From contig NZ_CABVLY010000018.1 in NCBI RefSeq assembly GCF_902498995.1, positions 62,001 through 126,000 of the forward strand: 64,000 nt of DNA, in the 5' to 3' direction. Under the pieces are notes generated by a model. It was not told the origin of the DNA. It saw nothing but the letters and a program-made list of their open reading frames with translations, and made no database searches. Both the position numbers and the translations under genes were made by a program. Shown here in pieces: positions 17,892-27,636 of the stretch (positions within the stretch are counted from its first letter, which is position 1; every line of letters begins with the position of its first letter). This stretch comes from Burkholderia anthina. Its GTDB lineage: Bacteria; Pseudomonadota; Gammaproteobacteria; Burkholderiales; Burkholderiaceae.

Positions 17892-20533
17892 AGCGTCCTG
17901 CCCGCCTCGCGTACGTGACTGAAATAACGTTCGCCGATCCGGTTCGACAGATCCCACACGGCCTTCACCGTCGTATCGAGCGCTTCGAGCAGCTTGTCGT
18001 GCCGGCCGTCGTCGCCGGTTTCGCACAGTTCGTGCAGCGACCACGCGGGCACGTCGGGAATCGTCTCGGCCAGCTCGGACAGCGCATAGCCTTCGCTGTG
18101 CTCGACCTTCGTCAGCCGGCCGCGCAGCGCCTGCACGACCCAGCCGAGCGAGCGCGGGTTGTCGGTGTCGAGCACCGCGAGCGACAACAGCGGCGCGACG
18201 TCGAAGCCGCGCTGGAAACGCGAGCGGAACGTGATCGTGCTGTCGAACAGCTCCAGCACGAGCTCGAAGCCGTCCTGCCGGTGCACGGCGCCCTCTTCGA
18301 ACGCGAACTTCAGCACGCTGCACAGGAAGTCCAGCCGGTCGATCTGCCGGCCGATCGACAGCAGCCGCCAGCCGTCGTCGCGCGTCATGTTGTCGGTCTG
18401 CGCGCCGGTAATCGCGCCGAGCAGCAGCCCGAGGCGTTCCAGCAGTTGCAGCGCCTCGTTGCCGATCTGCTCCTCGGCTTCCGGGTGATCGGCGCTGTCG
18501 GCAAAGAGTTGCGTCGCGTCGTCGATCAGCCGCCACTGATCGCTCGACAGCCGCTCGCGAATCGCGGCGGCCGCGCCGCGCATCCCGAACAGGCAGGATG
18601 CGATGCCGGACGTGCGATCCGCGCCGCGTGTCAGCGACGTCGCCAGCGCGTGCTGGAACGCGCGCGGCGCATCGACGGCGTTCGGCGCGTCGGAAGCGAT
18701 CAGGCCGGTGTCGCGGCACAGCGTGTCGATCAGCTCCAGATGGGCGGGGCTGTCGACGTCGTCCTCGCCGCGCAGCCGTTCGAGCGCGGCACGTGCGAGA
18801 CGCATCAGGTTGGTCGCGCGCTCGGTGTAGCGGCCGAGCCAGAACAGGTTCTCGGCCGCGCGGCTCGCGATCGCGCGCGGACGCCCGACGAGATCGTCGG
18901 GGCCGAGATGCGTCTGCAGCAGCGTCGTCGAATCGACGATGCCTTCGGTCATCACCCACGTATCGACCGTGCTGCCGCCGCGCGGCATCGGCGCATTGAA
19001 CAGCGTGTCGCGCGTGCCGACCCGCGACAGTCCGCCCGGCAGGAGACGCCAGCGCTGCGCGCCGTCGGCGAGCGCGAACACGCGCAGCAGCAGCGGCTTC
19101 GGCACGATGCGCGCGCCGCCATTGCCGTCGTGCGCGTCGTGCCCCGGCCAGGTGGGCGCCTGCGACAGCGGCAGATCGGCCTGCACCGTGTAATGCTCGG
19201 GCCGCGCCAGAATCCGCGCGCGCCACTCGGCCAGTTGCGCCTGCGTGAGCCGCGCGCCGATCACTGGATCGAACGCGCCACCCGCCTGCGCATCGGGCGG
19301 ATACGACGGCTTCACGATGCCGCGCGCGAGTTGCGGCAGTGCGTCTTCGCACGCGGCTGCCTCGCCGCACCACCACGAATGCACGGCAGGCAGCGTCAGC
19401 GTTTCGCCGAGCAGCCCTTCCGCCAGGCGCGGCATGAAACCGAGCACGCCCGGCGATTCGAGAAAGCCCGAGCCCGGCGCGTTCGCGAGCAGCACGTTGC
19501 CGGCGCGCACGGCCTGCAGCAGCCCCGGCACGCCGAGCAGCGAATCGGGCCGCAGCTCGAGCGGATCGAGCCATGCATCGTCGACGCGGCGCAGGATCCC
19601 GTGCACGGGTTCGAGCCCGCGCAATGTCTTCAGGAAGACGCGGTTGTCGCGCGCGGTCAGGTCGCCACCCTCGACCAGCGTGAGGCCAAGGTAGCGCGCG
19701 AGATACGCATGCTCGAAATAGGTCGCGCTGTGCGGCCCCGGCGTCAGCAGCACGATCCGCGATTTCCGGGCGGCCGGACTCAGCGCCTGCATGCTCTGCA
19801 GCAGCGAACGGTACGCGGACGCGAGCCGCTGCACGCGCAGCCCGCGGAATCCGCGCGGAAAGAGCCGCGACACGATCAGCCGGTTTTCGAGCAGATAGCC
19901 GAGGCCGGCTGGCCCCTGCGTGTGCTGCGCGACGATCCGCCATTGTCCGTCGGGCCCGCGCGCGAGATCGAACGCGACGACGTGCAGCCACGTATCGCCC
20001 GGCACGCGTGCGCCGCGCATCGCGCGCAGGTAGCCGGGATGCCCGGTCACGAGCGCGGGCGGCAGCAGCCCGCGCTGCAGGATCGTCTGCGGCCCGTACA
20101 GGTCGGCCATCGTCGCGTTCAGCAGCCGCACGCGCTGCAGCACGCCACGCTCGATCGCAACCCAGTCCTCGGGCGTGACGATCAGCGGCAGCAGGTCGAG
20201 CGACCACGGCCCGGCCGCGCCGTCGCCCGCGCGTTGTTCGTGCAGTTGATAGAACAGGCCGTTCTCGCGCATGCGCCGCTGCAACGCTTCGGCGCGGCGA
20301 TCGAGGTCGGCCACGCCGTCGCTGCCGATCGACGTGAAAAAGCTGCGCCACGCCGGTGCGAGCGGCGGCGCGTTGAGGCCGGCGGCACTGCCGCGCAGTT
20401 CGTCGTAGCGGCCTGCGGCGGCAGGCGCCGCGAGCGCGGCGGCCAGTTCCGCGGCGTCCGGCTGCGCGCCGGTATCGAAGAGCGTGGGCATCGCGTCGGC
20501 GGCGGCGAGATCGTCGGGGTGAATGGGCGGCAC
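17885..20533 (-). CDS. Circularly permuted ATP-grasp / alpha-E domain fusion, ATP-grasp part probably inactive
   Basis: About 882 residues from GTG 20533; the frame is open to 20620, and the start is uncertain. The N-terminal half is a circularly permuted ATP-grasp domain (RRVDDAWLDPLELRPDSLLG, NVLLANAPGSGFLESP), the C-terminal third an alpha-E helical domain (AAENLFWLGRYTERATNLMRLAR). Compared with the paralogue at 26221-27636, the metal-binding segment VLEDNARTPSG reads VAQHTQGPAG here. The glycine-rich loop after the lysine (KEVHGSGGYG) reads KPSYPPDAQAGG. Loss of the acidic EDN suggests a non-catalytic or regulatory partner. In other genomes the two domains are separate genes. Confidence 0.8.
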   Translation of the reverse strand: MPPIHPDDLAAADAMPTLFDTGAQPDAAELAAALAAPAAAGRYDELRGSAAGLNAPPLAPAWRSFFTSIGSDGVADLDRRAEALQRRMRENGLFYQLHEQRAGDGAAGPWSLDLLPLIVTPEDWVAIERGVLQRVRLLNATMADLYGPQTILQRGLLPPALVTGHPGYLRAMRGARVPGDTWLHVVAFDLARGPDGQWRIVAQHTQGPAGLGYLLENRLIVSRLFPRGFRGLRVQRLASAYRSLLQSMQALSPAARKSRIVLLTPGPHSATYFEHAYLARYLGLTLVEGGDLTARDNRVFLKTLRGLEPVHGILRRVDDAWLDPLELRPDSLLGVPGLLQAVRAGNVLLANAPGSGFLESPGVLGFMPRLAEGLLGETLTLPAVHSWWCGEAAACEDALPQLARGIVKPSYPPDAQAGGAFDPVIGARLTQAQLAEWRARILARPEHYTVQADLPLSQAPTWPGHDAHDGNGGARIVPKPLLLRVFALADGAQRWRLLPGGLSRVGTRDTLFNAPMPRGGSTVDTWVMTEGIVDSTTLLQTHLGPDDLVGRPRAIASRAAENLFWLGRYTERATNLMRLARAALERLRGEDDVDSPAHLELIDTLCRDTGLIASDAPNAVDAPRAFQHALATSLTRGADRTSGIASCLFGMRGAAAAIRERLSSDQWRLIDDATQLFADSADHPEAEEQIGNEALQLLERLGLLLGAITGAQTDNMTRDDGWRLLSIGRQIDRLDFLCSVLKFAFEEGAVHRQDGFELVLELFDSTITFRSRFQRGFDVAPLLSLAVLDTDNPRSLGWVVQALRGRLTKVEHSEGYALSELAETIPDVPAWSLHELCETGDDGRHDKLLEALDTTVKAVWDLSNRIGERYFSHVREAGRTLW

Positions 20534-20715
20534 GGGTGTCGTTCCGTCGTCAGGATGCGGCGGCGCCCGCGCGCCGCCGCATCGGCAATCGAGCGCGGCA
20601 GGCGCGGCGAGCGGGTGCAATCTGCCCGCATCCTAGCACTCCGTCGGGGCCGCCATCGGCCGGCGGGCCGGGAAGGCGCGAATCGCGCATCGGCATCCGT
20701 CCTTTCATCCGGAGA

Positions 20716-23700
20716 TCAGGGCCGTCGCAGATCGAGCGTGAACGGGAATTCGCGGCTCGGCGCGGCGGCCTCGACCGTCATCCGCCCCGGCGTGTGTCCC
20801 ATCGCGACGAAGCGCGCGAGCCGGCGGCTTTCGGCCTCGTAGGCATTGACGGGAAACGTCGCGTAGTTGCGCCCGCCCGGATGCGCGACGTGATACCGGC
20901 AGCCGCCGAGCGAGCGCTGCAGCCACGTATCGACGATGTCGAACGTGAGCGGCGCATGCACGCCGATGGTCGGATGCAGCGCCGACGGCGGCGCCCACGC
21001 CTTGTAACGCACGCCCGCGACATACTCGCCGACGGTGCCGGTCGGCTGCAGCGGCAGCGCGCGGCCGTTGACGGTCACGACGTGCCGGTTGTCGTTCAGC
21101 CCCGTCACGCGCACCTCGAGCCGCTCGACCGACGAATCGACGTAGCGCACGGTGCCGCCGGGCGCCCCCTCCTCGCCCATCACGTGCCATGGCTCCAGCG
21201 CGCCGCGCAGCGACAGTTGCATCCCGTTCACCGCGATCTGGCCGAACAGCGGGAAGCGGAATTCGAAGTGCGGCGCGAACCACGCGGAATCGAACGCGAA
21301 ACCGGCGTCGCACAGCTCCGCGAGCACGTCGTCGAAATCCATCTTGAGGAACGCCGGCAGCATGAAGCGGTCGTGCAGCGCGGTGCCCCAGCGCGTGAGC
21401 GGCGTCGTGTACGGCGCGGCCCAGAAGCGCGCGACCAGCGCACGCAGCAGCAGTTGCTGCACGATGCTCATTCGCGCATGCGGCGGCATCTCGAACGCGC
21501 GCAGTTCGAGCAGGCCGAGCCGCCCGGTCGGCGAATCGGGCGAATACAGCTTGTCGATGCAGAATTCGCTGCGGTGCGTGTTGCCGGTCACGTCGATCAG
21601 CAGGTTGCGCAGCACGCGGTCGACGAGCCACGGCGGCATGTCCTGCCCGTACAGCAGCTTGTTGCGCTGGATCTCGGCGAACGCGATGTCGAGTTCGTAG
21701 AGCTGGTCGTTGCGCGCCTCGTCGACGCGCGGCGCCTGGCTCGTCGGGCCGATGAAGAGCCCGGAGAACAGGTACGACAGCGACGGATGGTTGTGCCAGT
21801 ACGCGATCAGGCTCGCGAGCAGGTCCGGACGGCGCAGGAACGGACTGTCGGCCGGCGTCGCGCCGCCGAGCACGAAGTGGTTGCCGCCGCCGGTGCCGAC
21901 GTGCCGGCCGTCGACCATGAACTTCTCGCTCGACAGTCGCGACTGCCACGCGGCGTCGTAGAGGAATTCGGTCTGATCGACGAGTTCGCCGAAGCTTCTG
22001 GCCGGATGAATGTTCACCTCGATCACGCCGGGGTCGGGCGTGACCTGCAGCAGCTTGAGCCGCGCATCGCGCGGCGGCGGATAGCCTTCGAGCACGAGCT
22101 TCACGTCGAGCGCGTGCGCGGTCAGCTCGATCGCCGCGAGCAGGTCGAGATAATCCTCGAGCGCGGCCAGCGGCGGCATGAAGAGATACAGGATGCCGTT
22201 GCGCACTTCGGCGCACAGCGCGGTGCGCGTGATCCATGCGGCCGATTCGAAGCGCTCGGGGCGACGATGTGCGTCCTGCGCATCGCGCGCCGCGGCCCCA
22301 GCGCTCGTACCCGTGCCGTCGTTGCGCCACTGCATGACGGTCTGCGCGGCTGCTTCACGATGCACGCCGGCCAGATAGCGCGGCGCATCGGCGGCGCCCG
22401 CGTGTCGCGCACGCAATGCCGCCGCGTCCGGCAGCGCATCGCGCGGCGCGAACGGATCGCGTTCGACCAGGTACGGATAGTCGGCGCTGCCGACCCACGG
22501 CAGCGAATCGAGCGGCAACCGATAGCCCATCGGCGAATCGCCGGGCACGAGATACATGCGCTCGTCGCGGAAGAACCACGGCCCCGTCTGCCAGCGCGGA
22601 CCGTCGAGGCTCGCCTCCTCCGTGCGCTTGATCGGCAGCACGTAGCCGACCACGCTGTCGAGCTGCTGCTCGAACACCTTGCGCAGCCGCGCGCGTTCGA
22701 GCTCGTCGTCCAGACGCGAATCGAACGGGTCGACGTTGACCGGCAACCGGCGTTCGCGCCACAGGTAGTACCACACGTCCTCGTAACCGGGCCGCACGAA
22801 TTCGTCGGTCAGCCCGAGCCGCGCGGCCAGCGCGTCGATGAAACGCTTCGCGTCGCCGGTCGTGCAGGCGGACGGCTCGCGCTCGTCGGCGAACAACGAC
22901 GGATCGTGCCACACGGGCTGCCCGTCGGCGCGCCAGAAGATCGACAGCGCCCAGCGCGGCAGCTGCTCGCCCGGATACCACTTGCCCTGCCCGAAATGCA
23001 GGAAGCCGCCTGCGCCGTACTCGGCGCGCAGCCGCTGCACGAGTTCGGTCGCATAACCGCGCTTGGTCGGGCCGAGCGCATCGGTGTTCCATTCGGCGCC
23101 GTCGCGATCCTCGATCGACACGAAGGTCGGCTCGCCGCCTTGCGTCAGCCGCACGTCGCCGGCCGTCAGCGCGCCGTCGACCTGCGCGCCGAGCGTGCGG
23201 ACCGCGTCCCATTGCTGCTCCGTATACGGCTTCGTCACGCGCGGCGATTCGTACACGCGCGTCACCGTCATCGCGTGCTCGAACGACACTTCGCATTCGT
23301 CGATCAGCCCTTCGACCGGCGCCGCGCTGGTCGGCTGCGGCGTGCACGCGAGCGGGATATGGCCTTCCCCGGCGAGCAGGCCCGACGTCGGGTCGAAGCC
23401 GATCCAGCCCGCGCCCGGCAGGTAGACCTCGCACCACGCGTGCAGGTCGGTGAAGTCGACCGACGTGCCGCTCGGGCCATCGAGCGCCTTCACGTCGGGC
23501 GTGAGCTGGATCAGGTAGCCGGACACGAAGCGTGCGGCGATGCCGAGATGCCGGCACAGCTGCACGAGGAGCCATGCGCTGTCGCGGCACGATCCGGACG
23601 CGAGTTCGAGCGTTTCTTCGGGCGTCTGCACGCCCGGTTCCATCCGCACGAGATAACCGATGTCGCGCTGCAGCTGCTGGTTCAGCGCGACGAGGAAGTT

Positions 23701-24135
23701 CACGGTGCCGGCCGGCGTGCGGTCGACGCCGTCGACGTATGCACGGAACAGCGGTGCCGCACTCGTTTGCGGATCGCATGCGAGATACGGCGCGAGTTCG
23801 GTCTTCAGCGCGTCGTCATAGCTGAACGGGTATTGCTCCGCGCTCGCTTCGAGAAAGAAGTCGAACGGGTTGTACACCGACATCTCGGCGACCAGATCGA
23901 TCGTGATCTCGAAGTGCTCGGTGCGCTCCGGAAACACGAGCCGCGCGAGATAGTTCGAGAACGGATCCTGCTGCCAGTTGATGAAGTGCTGCGCCGGGTC
24001 GACCGTCATCGAATATGCGACGATCGGCGTCCGGCAGTGCGGCGCGGGCCGCAGCCGCACGACCTGCGGACCGAGGTTCACGGGCCGGTCGTAGCGGTAG
24101 CGGGTGGTGTGATGCAGCGCGACGTGGATAGGCAT
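20716..24135 (-). CDS. Large transglutaminase / DUF2126 putative amidoligase
   Basis: 1139 residues. Residues about 1-300 form a transglutaminase-like domain with its N-terminal strand region (ALHHTTRYRYDRPV). The triad is intact: Cys in SGSCRDSAWL, His in TDLHAWCEVY and Asp in IGFDPTSG. The remaining 800 residues are DUF2126, annotated in Pfam as a putative amidoligase, starting about LTQGGEPTFVSIEDRDGAEW. The two activities in one chain suggest that it both opens and forms amide bonds on a peptide substrate. The gene is separated by about 90 bp from the preceding gene and by 180 bp from the next. No signal peptide is seen. Confidence 0.85.
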   Translation of the reverse strand: MPIHVALHHTTRYRYDRPVNLGPQVVRLRPAPHCRTPIVAYSMTVDPAQHFINWQQDPFSNYLARLVFPERTEHFEITIDLVAEMSVYNPFDFFLEASAEQYPFSYDDALKTELAPYLACDPQTSAAPLFRAYVDGVDRTPAGTVNFLVALNQQLQRDIGYLVRMEPGVQTPEETLELASGSCRDSAWLLVQLCRHLGIAARFVSGYLIQLTPDVKALDGPSGTSVDFTDLHAWCEVYLPGAGWIGFDPTSGLLAGEGHIPLACTPQPTSAAPVEGLIDECEVSFEHAMTVTRVYESPRVTKPYTEQQWDAVRTLGAQVDGALTAGDVRLTQGGEPTFVSIEDRDGAEWNTDALGPTKRGYATELVQRLRAEYGAGGFLHFGQGKWYPGEQLPRWALSIFWRADGQPVWHDPSLFADEREPSACTTGDAKRFIDALAARLGLTDEFVRPGYEDVWYYLWRERRLPVNVDPFDSRLDDELERARLRKVFEQQLDSVVGYVLPIKRTEEASLDGPRWQTGPWFFRDERMYLVPGDSPMGYRLPLDSLPWVGSADYPYLVERDPFAPRDALPDAAALRARHAGAADAPRYLAGVHREAAAQTVMQWRNDGTGTSAGAAARDAQDAHRRPERFESAAWITRTALCAEVRNGILYLFMPPLAALEDYLDLLAAIELTAHALDVKLVLEGYPPPRDARLKLLQVTPDPGVIEVNIHPARSFGELVDQTEFLYDAAWQSRLSSEKFMVDGRHVGTGGGNHFVLGGATPADSPFLRRPDLLASLIAYWHNHPSLSYLFSGLFIGPTSQAPRVDEARNDQLYELDIAFAEIQRNKLLYGQDMPPWLVDRVLRNLLIDVTGNTHRSEFCIDKLYSPDSPTGRLGLLELRAFEMPPHARMSIVQQLLLRALVARFWAAPYTTPLTRWGTALHDRFMLPAFLKMDFDDVLAELCDAGFAFDSAWFAPHFEFRFPLFGQIAVNGMQLSLRGALEPWHVMGEEGAPGGTVRYVDSSVERLEVRVTGLNDNRHVVTVNGRALPLQPTGTVGEYVAGVRYKAWAPPSALHPTIGVHAPLTFDIVDTWLQRSLGGCRYHVAHPGGRNYATFPVNAYEAESRRLARFVAMGHTPGRMTVEAAAPSREFPFTLDLRRP

Positions 24136-24228
24136 GGGGAAGCCGCTCGGTTCGGGTTGGGCCGCCCGCGCGCGCCGCGTCGCCGCTGCTGCGGCGGCAC
24201 GGCACGACGGGTTCGGCGAAGGTGCGTG

Positions 24229-25206
24229 TCAGACCAGTTCCGGCGACTGCACGACGCTGATCTCGACGCCGGTGGCGCGCGCGCCGAGCCCCGTCACCGG
24301 CTGCGCATCGCGAGAGTCGAGACCGACGGCGATGCGCACGTAACGCTCGTCCGGGCAGCGGTTCATGAACGGATCGAAGCCGACCCAGCCGAGCCCTTCG
24401 ACATAGGCCTCGGCCCATGCATGGCCGGCGGGCTGCTGCATCAGCGCAACGCCCTGCGGCTGCGCGGCGAGCGCCGCGTGCGGCGCACCCTGCGACTGCG
24501 CGGCATGCGACGCGCCGAGCACCTGCTGCATGCCGTCGCCGCTCTGCAGCGCGAGCGCTTCCTCCGCGTCTTCGCCGCCGGCGCTCTGCTTCGCGTCGGC
24601 GATCCGCTGCATCGCGCTGTCGGCGAGCACGTAGCCGGAGATATAGCGCGCGGGCACCTTCAGCGCACGCGCGGCCGCGATGAACGCATGCGCATGGTCG
24701 CGGCTCGTCCCCTCGCCGTTTTGCAACGCGGTTTCGGCATCGACGGGCGCATCCGCCGCCAGGTTCGGCGCATATGCGATGCGGCCGTGCACTTCCGTCA
24801 TCAGCCAGTGCAGCGCATCGAGGCTGCGCGGCTCGATCGGCAGCGCCTGCGTGAGCTCGCGCACGAGTTCGCCCGCTTTCGTGAGCGCGGTTTCGCGCTC
24901 GAAGATCCAGGGCGGCGCATAACCCTCCGGATTGCCGACGATGCCCGCGCGATCCTGTGTTTCGACGACGCCGGCGGCGACCACGACGATCTCGTGCTTC
25001 GCGCCGCGTTCGTGACGCACGAGATCGATCTGGTTGCCGAGCCCGTCCGCATACGACAGCGTCGGCTCGACGCCGTCGATCGTGACCTGCCACGCGCGCA
25101 CCGTCTGCCCGGGCCCCGATTGCGGGCGCAGCCGCAGCCGTTGCAGCGCATGGGTGGCTTGATCGTCGAACTGATAACGCGAAATGTGTCGAATGGCGAG
25201 TCGCAT
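24229..25206 (-). CDS. Transglutaminase-like protein lacking the catalytic cysteine
   Basis: A 325-residue paralogue of the protein at 16794. The N-terminal domain starts MRLAIRHISRYQFDDQA. Where the others have GVCQDFAH or GSCRDSAW, it has GTSRDHAH, so serine replaces the nucleophilic cysteine. The His (PAGHAWAEAYV) and Asp (VGFDPFMN) positions remain. Between them lies an extra segment of about 50 Ala/Gln/Gly-rich residues (around residues 205-255). It may be a pseudoenzyme that binds substrate, or a serine variant. It follows the alpha-E gene with an 8-bp gap, so it is cotranscribed with it. Confidence 0.83.
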   Translation of the reverse strand: MRLAIRHISRYQFDDQATHALQRLRLRPQSGPGQTVRAWQVTIDGVEPTLSYADGLGNQIDLVRHERGAKHEIVVVAAGVVETQDRAGIVGNPEGYAPPWIFERETALTKAGELVRELTQALPIEPRSLDALHWLMTEVHGRIAYAPNLAADAPVDAETALQNGEGTSRDHAHAFIAAARALKVPARYISGYVLADSAMQRIADAKQSAGGEDAEEALALQSGDGMQQVLGASHAAQSQGAPHAALAAQPQGVALMQQPAGHAWAEAYVEGLGWVGFDPFMNRCPDERYVRIAVGLDSRDAQPVTGLGARATGVEISVVQSPELV

Positions 25207-25214
25207 GGCAAGTC

Positions 25215-26156
25215 TCAGTCGAAGTTGTAGGCCTGGGCGATGTCGGCCCCGAGGCTGTTGTTGCGGCCGATGAAATCGGTCAGGAACTCGTGCAGGCCGC
25301 TCTTGAAGATTCGCTCGACCGTGGTATCGGACAGCATCTGCAGAATCTTCGTGGCCGTGTCGTGACACGGGTGTGTCACGCCGTAATCCTTCGCGAGCAG
25401 GTTCAGGCTCGACACGACGCGCCCGTAGCAATAGCGCAGCGAACGCGGCATGCGGCCGTTCAGGATCAGGTAGTCGGCGATGTTCATCGGCTTGTACTGC
25501 ACGTCGTACACCCAGCGATACGACCGGTGCGCGGCCACGCAGCGCAGGATCGTCTCCCACTGGTAGTTGTCGAGAATCGTGCCGACGTGCGACACCGACG
25601 GCAGCAGCAGGTGGTATTTCACGTCGAGGATGCGCGCGGTGTTGTCCGCGCGCTCGACGAATGCGCCGATCTGCGCGAAGTCGAAGATCTCGTTGCGCAG
25701 CATCGTGCTGTAGAAACTGCCGAGTATCAGCGCGGTTTCGCGCTTCACCTCGTCGAGCACGGCCGGCAGCGCGCTCTCCGGCACCGGCTGCGCAAGCGCG
25801 CCGCACAGCGCGAGCCATGCACCGTTCACGCTCTCCCACGCTTCGCGCGTGAGCGCCGTGCGTACCATCCGTGCGTTCGAGCGCGCGGCCTCGATGCACG
25901 ACAGCACGCTCGACGGGTTGTCGCGGTCGCGCAGCAGGTAGTCGGTCACGGTATCGGCGGCATAGGCGTCGTACTTCTGACGATAGCCGTCGTCCGCGCC
26001 CGAGCTGACCAGCACCGACGACCATTCGGCCGGCGCGTCGGACGTGCGCGTGAGCGCCATTCGCAGCCCGGCATCGACGATGCGCGCGATGTTTTCCGCG
26101 CGCTCGATATAGCGGTACATCCAGTAGAGACCGCTCGCAGTTCGTCCCAGAAGCAT
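25215..26156 (-). CDS. Alpha-E domain protein
   Basis: A 313-residue all-helical protein, one complete alpha-E domain (MLLGRTASGLYWMYRYIERAENIARIVDAG). Such domains occur only with circularly permuted ATP-grasp and transglutaminase-like genes and have no known biochemical activity. Here it sits between the stand-alone ATP-grasp gene (64-bp gap) and the cysteine-less transglutaminase homologue (8-bp gap). A diverged second copy forms the C-terminal third of the fusion protein at 17885. It is likely a scaffold or regulator of the ATP-grasp enzyme. Confidence 0.85.
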   Translation of the reverse strand: MLLGRTASGLYWMYRYIERAENIARIVDAGLRMALTRTSDAPAEWSSVLVSSGADDGYRQKYDAYAADTVTDYLLRDRDNPSSVLSCIEAARSNARMVRTALTREAWESVNGAWLALCGALAQPVPESALPAVLDEVKRETALILGSFYSTMLRNEIFDFAQIGAFVERADNTARILDVKYHLLLPSVSHVGTILDNYQWETILRCVAAHRSYRWVYDVQYKPMNIADYLILNGRMPRSLRYCYGRVVSSLNLLAKDYGVTHPCHDTATKILQMLSDTTVERIFKSGLHEFLTDFIGRNNSLGADIAQAYNFD

Positions 26157-26220
26157 CTCGTGTCCACTCCGTCTTCGTTCGGTTCGCGTGCCGGCTGCGG
26201 CACGCGCGGTCGTGCCCGGC

Positions 26221-27636
26221 TCAGTCGGCCAGCACCCAGGTGTCCTTGGTGCCGCCGCCCTGGCTCGAGTTGACGACGAGCGATCCTTCCTTCAGCGCGA
26301 CGCGCGTGAGCCCGCCCGGCGTGATGCGGATCCGGTCCGACACCAGCACGAACGGCCGCAGGTCGACGTGGCGCGGCGCAAGGCCCGCTTCGGTCAGGAT
26401 CGGCGTCGTGGACAACGCCAGCGTGGGTTGCGCGATGTAGTTCGCGGGCCGCGCGCGCAGCTTCGCCGCGAATGCTTCGAGTTCGGCCTTCGACGCGCAC
26501 GGGCCGACCAGCATCCCGTAGCCGCCCGAGCCGTGCACCTCCTTCACGACCAGTTCGTCGAGATGGTCGAGCACGTACTTGAGGCTGTCGGCCTCGCCAC
26601 AGCGCCAGGTCGGCACGTTCTCCAGCAGCGCCTTGCGGCCCGTGTAGAACTCGACGATCTCCGGCATGTACGAATAGATCGCCTTGTCGTCGGCGATGCC
26701 GGTGCCGGGCGCGTTCGCGATCGTGATGTTGCCGGCGCGATAGACGTCCATGATCCCGGCCACGCCGAGCACCGAATCGGGGCGGAACGTGAGCGGATCG
26801 AGGAATGCGTCGTCGACGCGGCGATACAGCACGTCGATCGGCCGGAAGCCTTCCGTGGTGCGCATCGCGACGCGGCCGTCGATCACCTGCAGGTCGCTGC
26901 CCTCGACGAGGTGCACGCCCATCTGGTCGGCGAGGAACGAATGTTCGTAGTACGCGGAATTGTGGATGCCGGGCGTGAGCACGGCGATGGTCGGATTGTC
27001 GGCGTTGCCGCCCGGCGGGCATACGGCCGCGAGCGACTGGCGCAGCATCTGCGGATAGGTCTCGACCGGGCGCACCTTGACCTGCTGGAACAGCTCCGGG
27101 AAGAGCTGCATCATCGTCTCGCGGTTTTCCAGCATGTACGACACGCCCGACGGCGTGCGCGCGTTGTCCTCGAGCACGTAGAACGCGTTCTCGCCGGTGC
27201 GCACGATGTCGACGCCGATGATGTGCGTGTAAACGTTGCCAGGCGGCCGGAAATCGATCATTTCCGGGATGAATGCTTCGTTGTGCGCGATCAGGTGCTT
27301 CGGCACGATGCCCGCGCGCACGATTTCCTGGCGGTGGTAGATGTCGTCGAGGAACGCGTTGAGCGCCATCACGCGCTGCTCGATGCCGAGCGACAGCCGG
27401 CTCCATTCGGCACCCGAAATGATGCGCGGAACGATATCGAACGGAATCAGCCGCTCGGCGGCCTGGGCGTCGCCGTACACGGCGAACGTGATGCCCGTCC
27501 TGCGGAACACGCCTTCCGCGTCGTGGGCTTTCTGGGCGAGGCTCGCGGGGTTCTGCGTGTCGAGCCACTGCTTCAGGCGCGCATAAGGCGCCCTGACCAT
27601 TTCGCCGGATTGCAACATTTCATCGAACGGTTTCAT
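26221..27636 (-). CDS. Circularly permuted ATP-grasp enzyme
   Basis: A 471-residue protein of the circularly permuted type-2 ATP-grasp family. The start is the ATG at 27636 with GGAGA eight bases upstream, in preference to an ATG at 27651. Conserved parts are YVLEDNARTPSGVSYMLENR (metal/ATP acidic residues), RRVDDAFLDPLTFRPDSVLG, ITIANAPGTGIADDK and the glycine-rich VVKEVHGSGGYGMLVG. The family is predicted to ligate a carboxylate to an amine with ATP, on an unknown peptide or small molecule. First gene of the six-gene set, so it probably carries the main promoter. Unlike its fused paralogue it appears fully active. Confidence 0.87.
   Translation of the reverse strand: MKPFDEMLQSGEMVRAPYARLKQWLDTQNPASLAQKAHDAEGVFRRTGITFAVYGDAQAAERLIPFDIVPRIISGAEWSRLSLGIEQRVMALNAFLDDIYHRQEIVRAGIVPKHLIAHNEAFIPEMIDFRPPGNVYTHIIGVDIVRTGENAFYVLEDNARTPSGVSYMLENRETMMQLFPELFQQVKVRPVETYPQMLRQSLAAVCPPGGNADNPTIAVLTPGIHNSAYYEHSFLADQMGVHLVEGSDLQVIDGRVAMRTTEGFRPIDVLYRRVDDAFLDPLTFRPDSVLGVAGIMDVYRAGNITIANAPGTGIADDKAIYSYMPEIVEFYTGRKALLENVPTWRCGEADSLKYVLDHLDELVVKEVHGSGGYGMLVGPCASKAELEAFAAKLRARPANYIAQPTLALSTTPILTEAGLAPRHVDLRPFVLVSDRIRITPGGLTRVALKEGSLVVNSSQGGGTKDTWVLAD

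Noticed and set aside
17915..20842. Long plus-strand open frame (975 codons) opposite the ATP-grasp/alpha-E fusion
   Set aside because: It is extremely rich in Arg, Gln, Glu and Val, has no domain or start signal, and mirrors a well-supported gene on the other strand. This is a GC-driven shadow.
20536..25230. Plus-strand open frame of 1564 codons opposite the transglutaminase genes
   Set aside because: Same low-information composition, no recognisable family, and complete overlap with three genes that have clear catalytic motifs.
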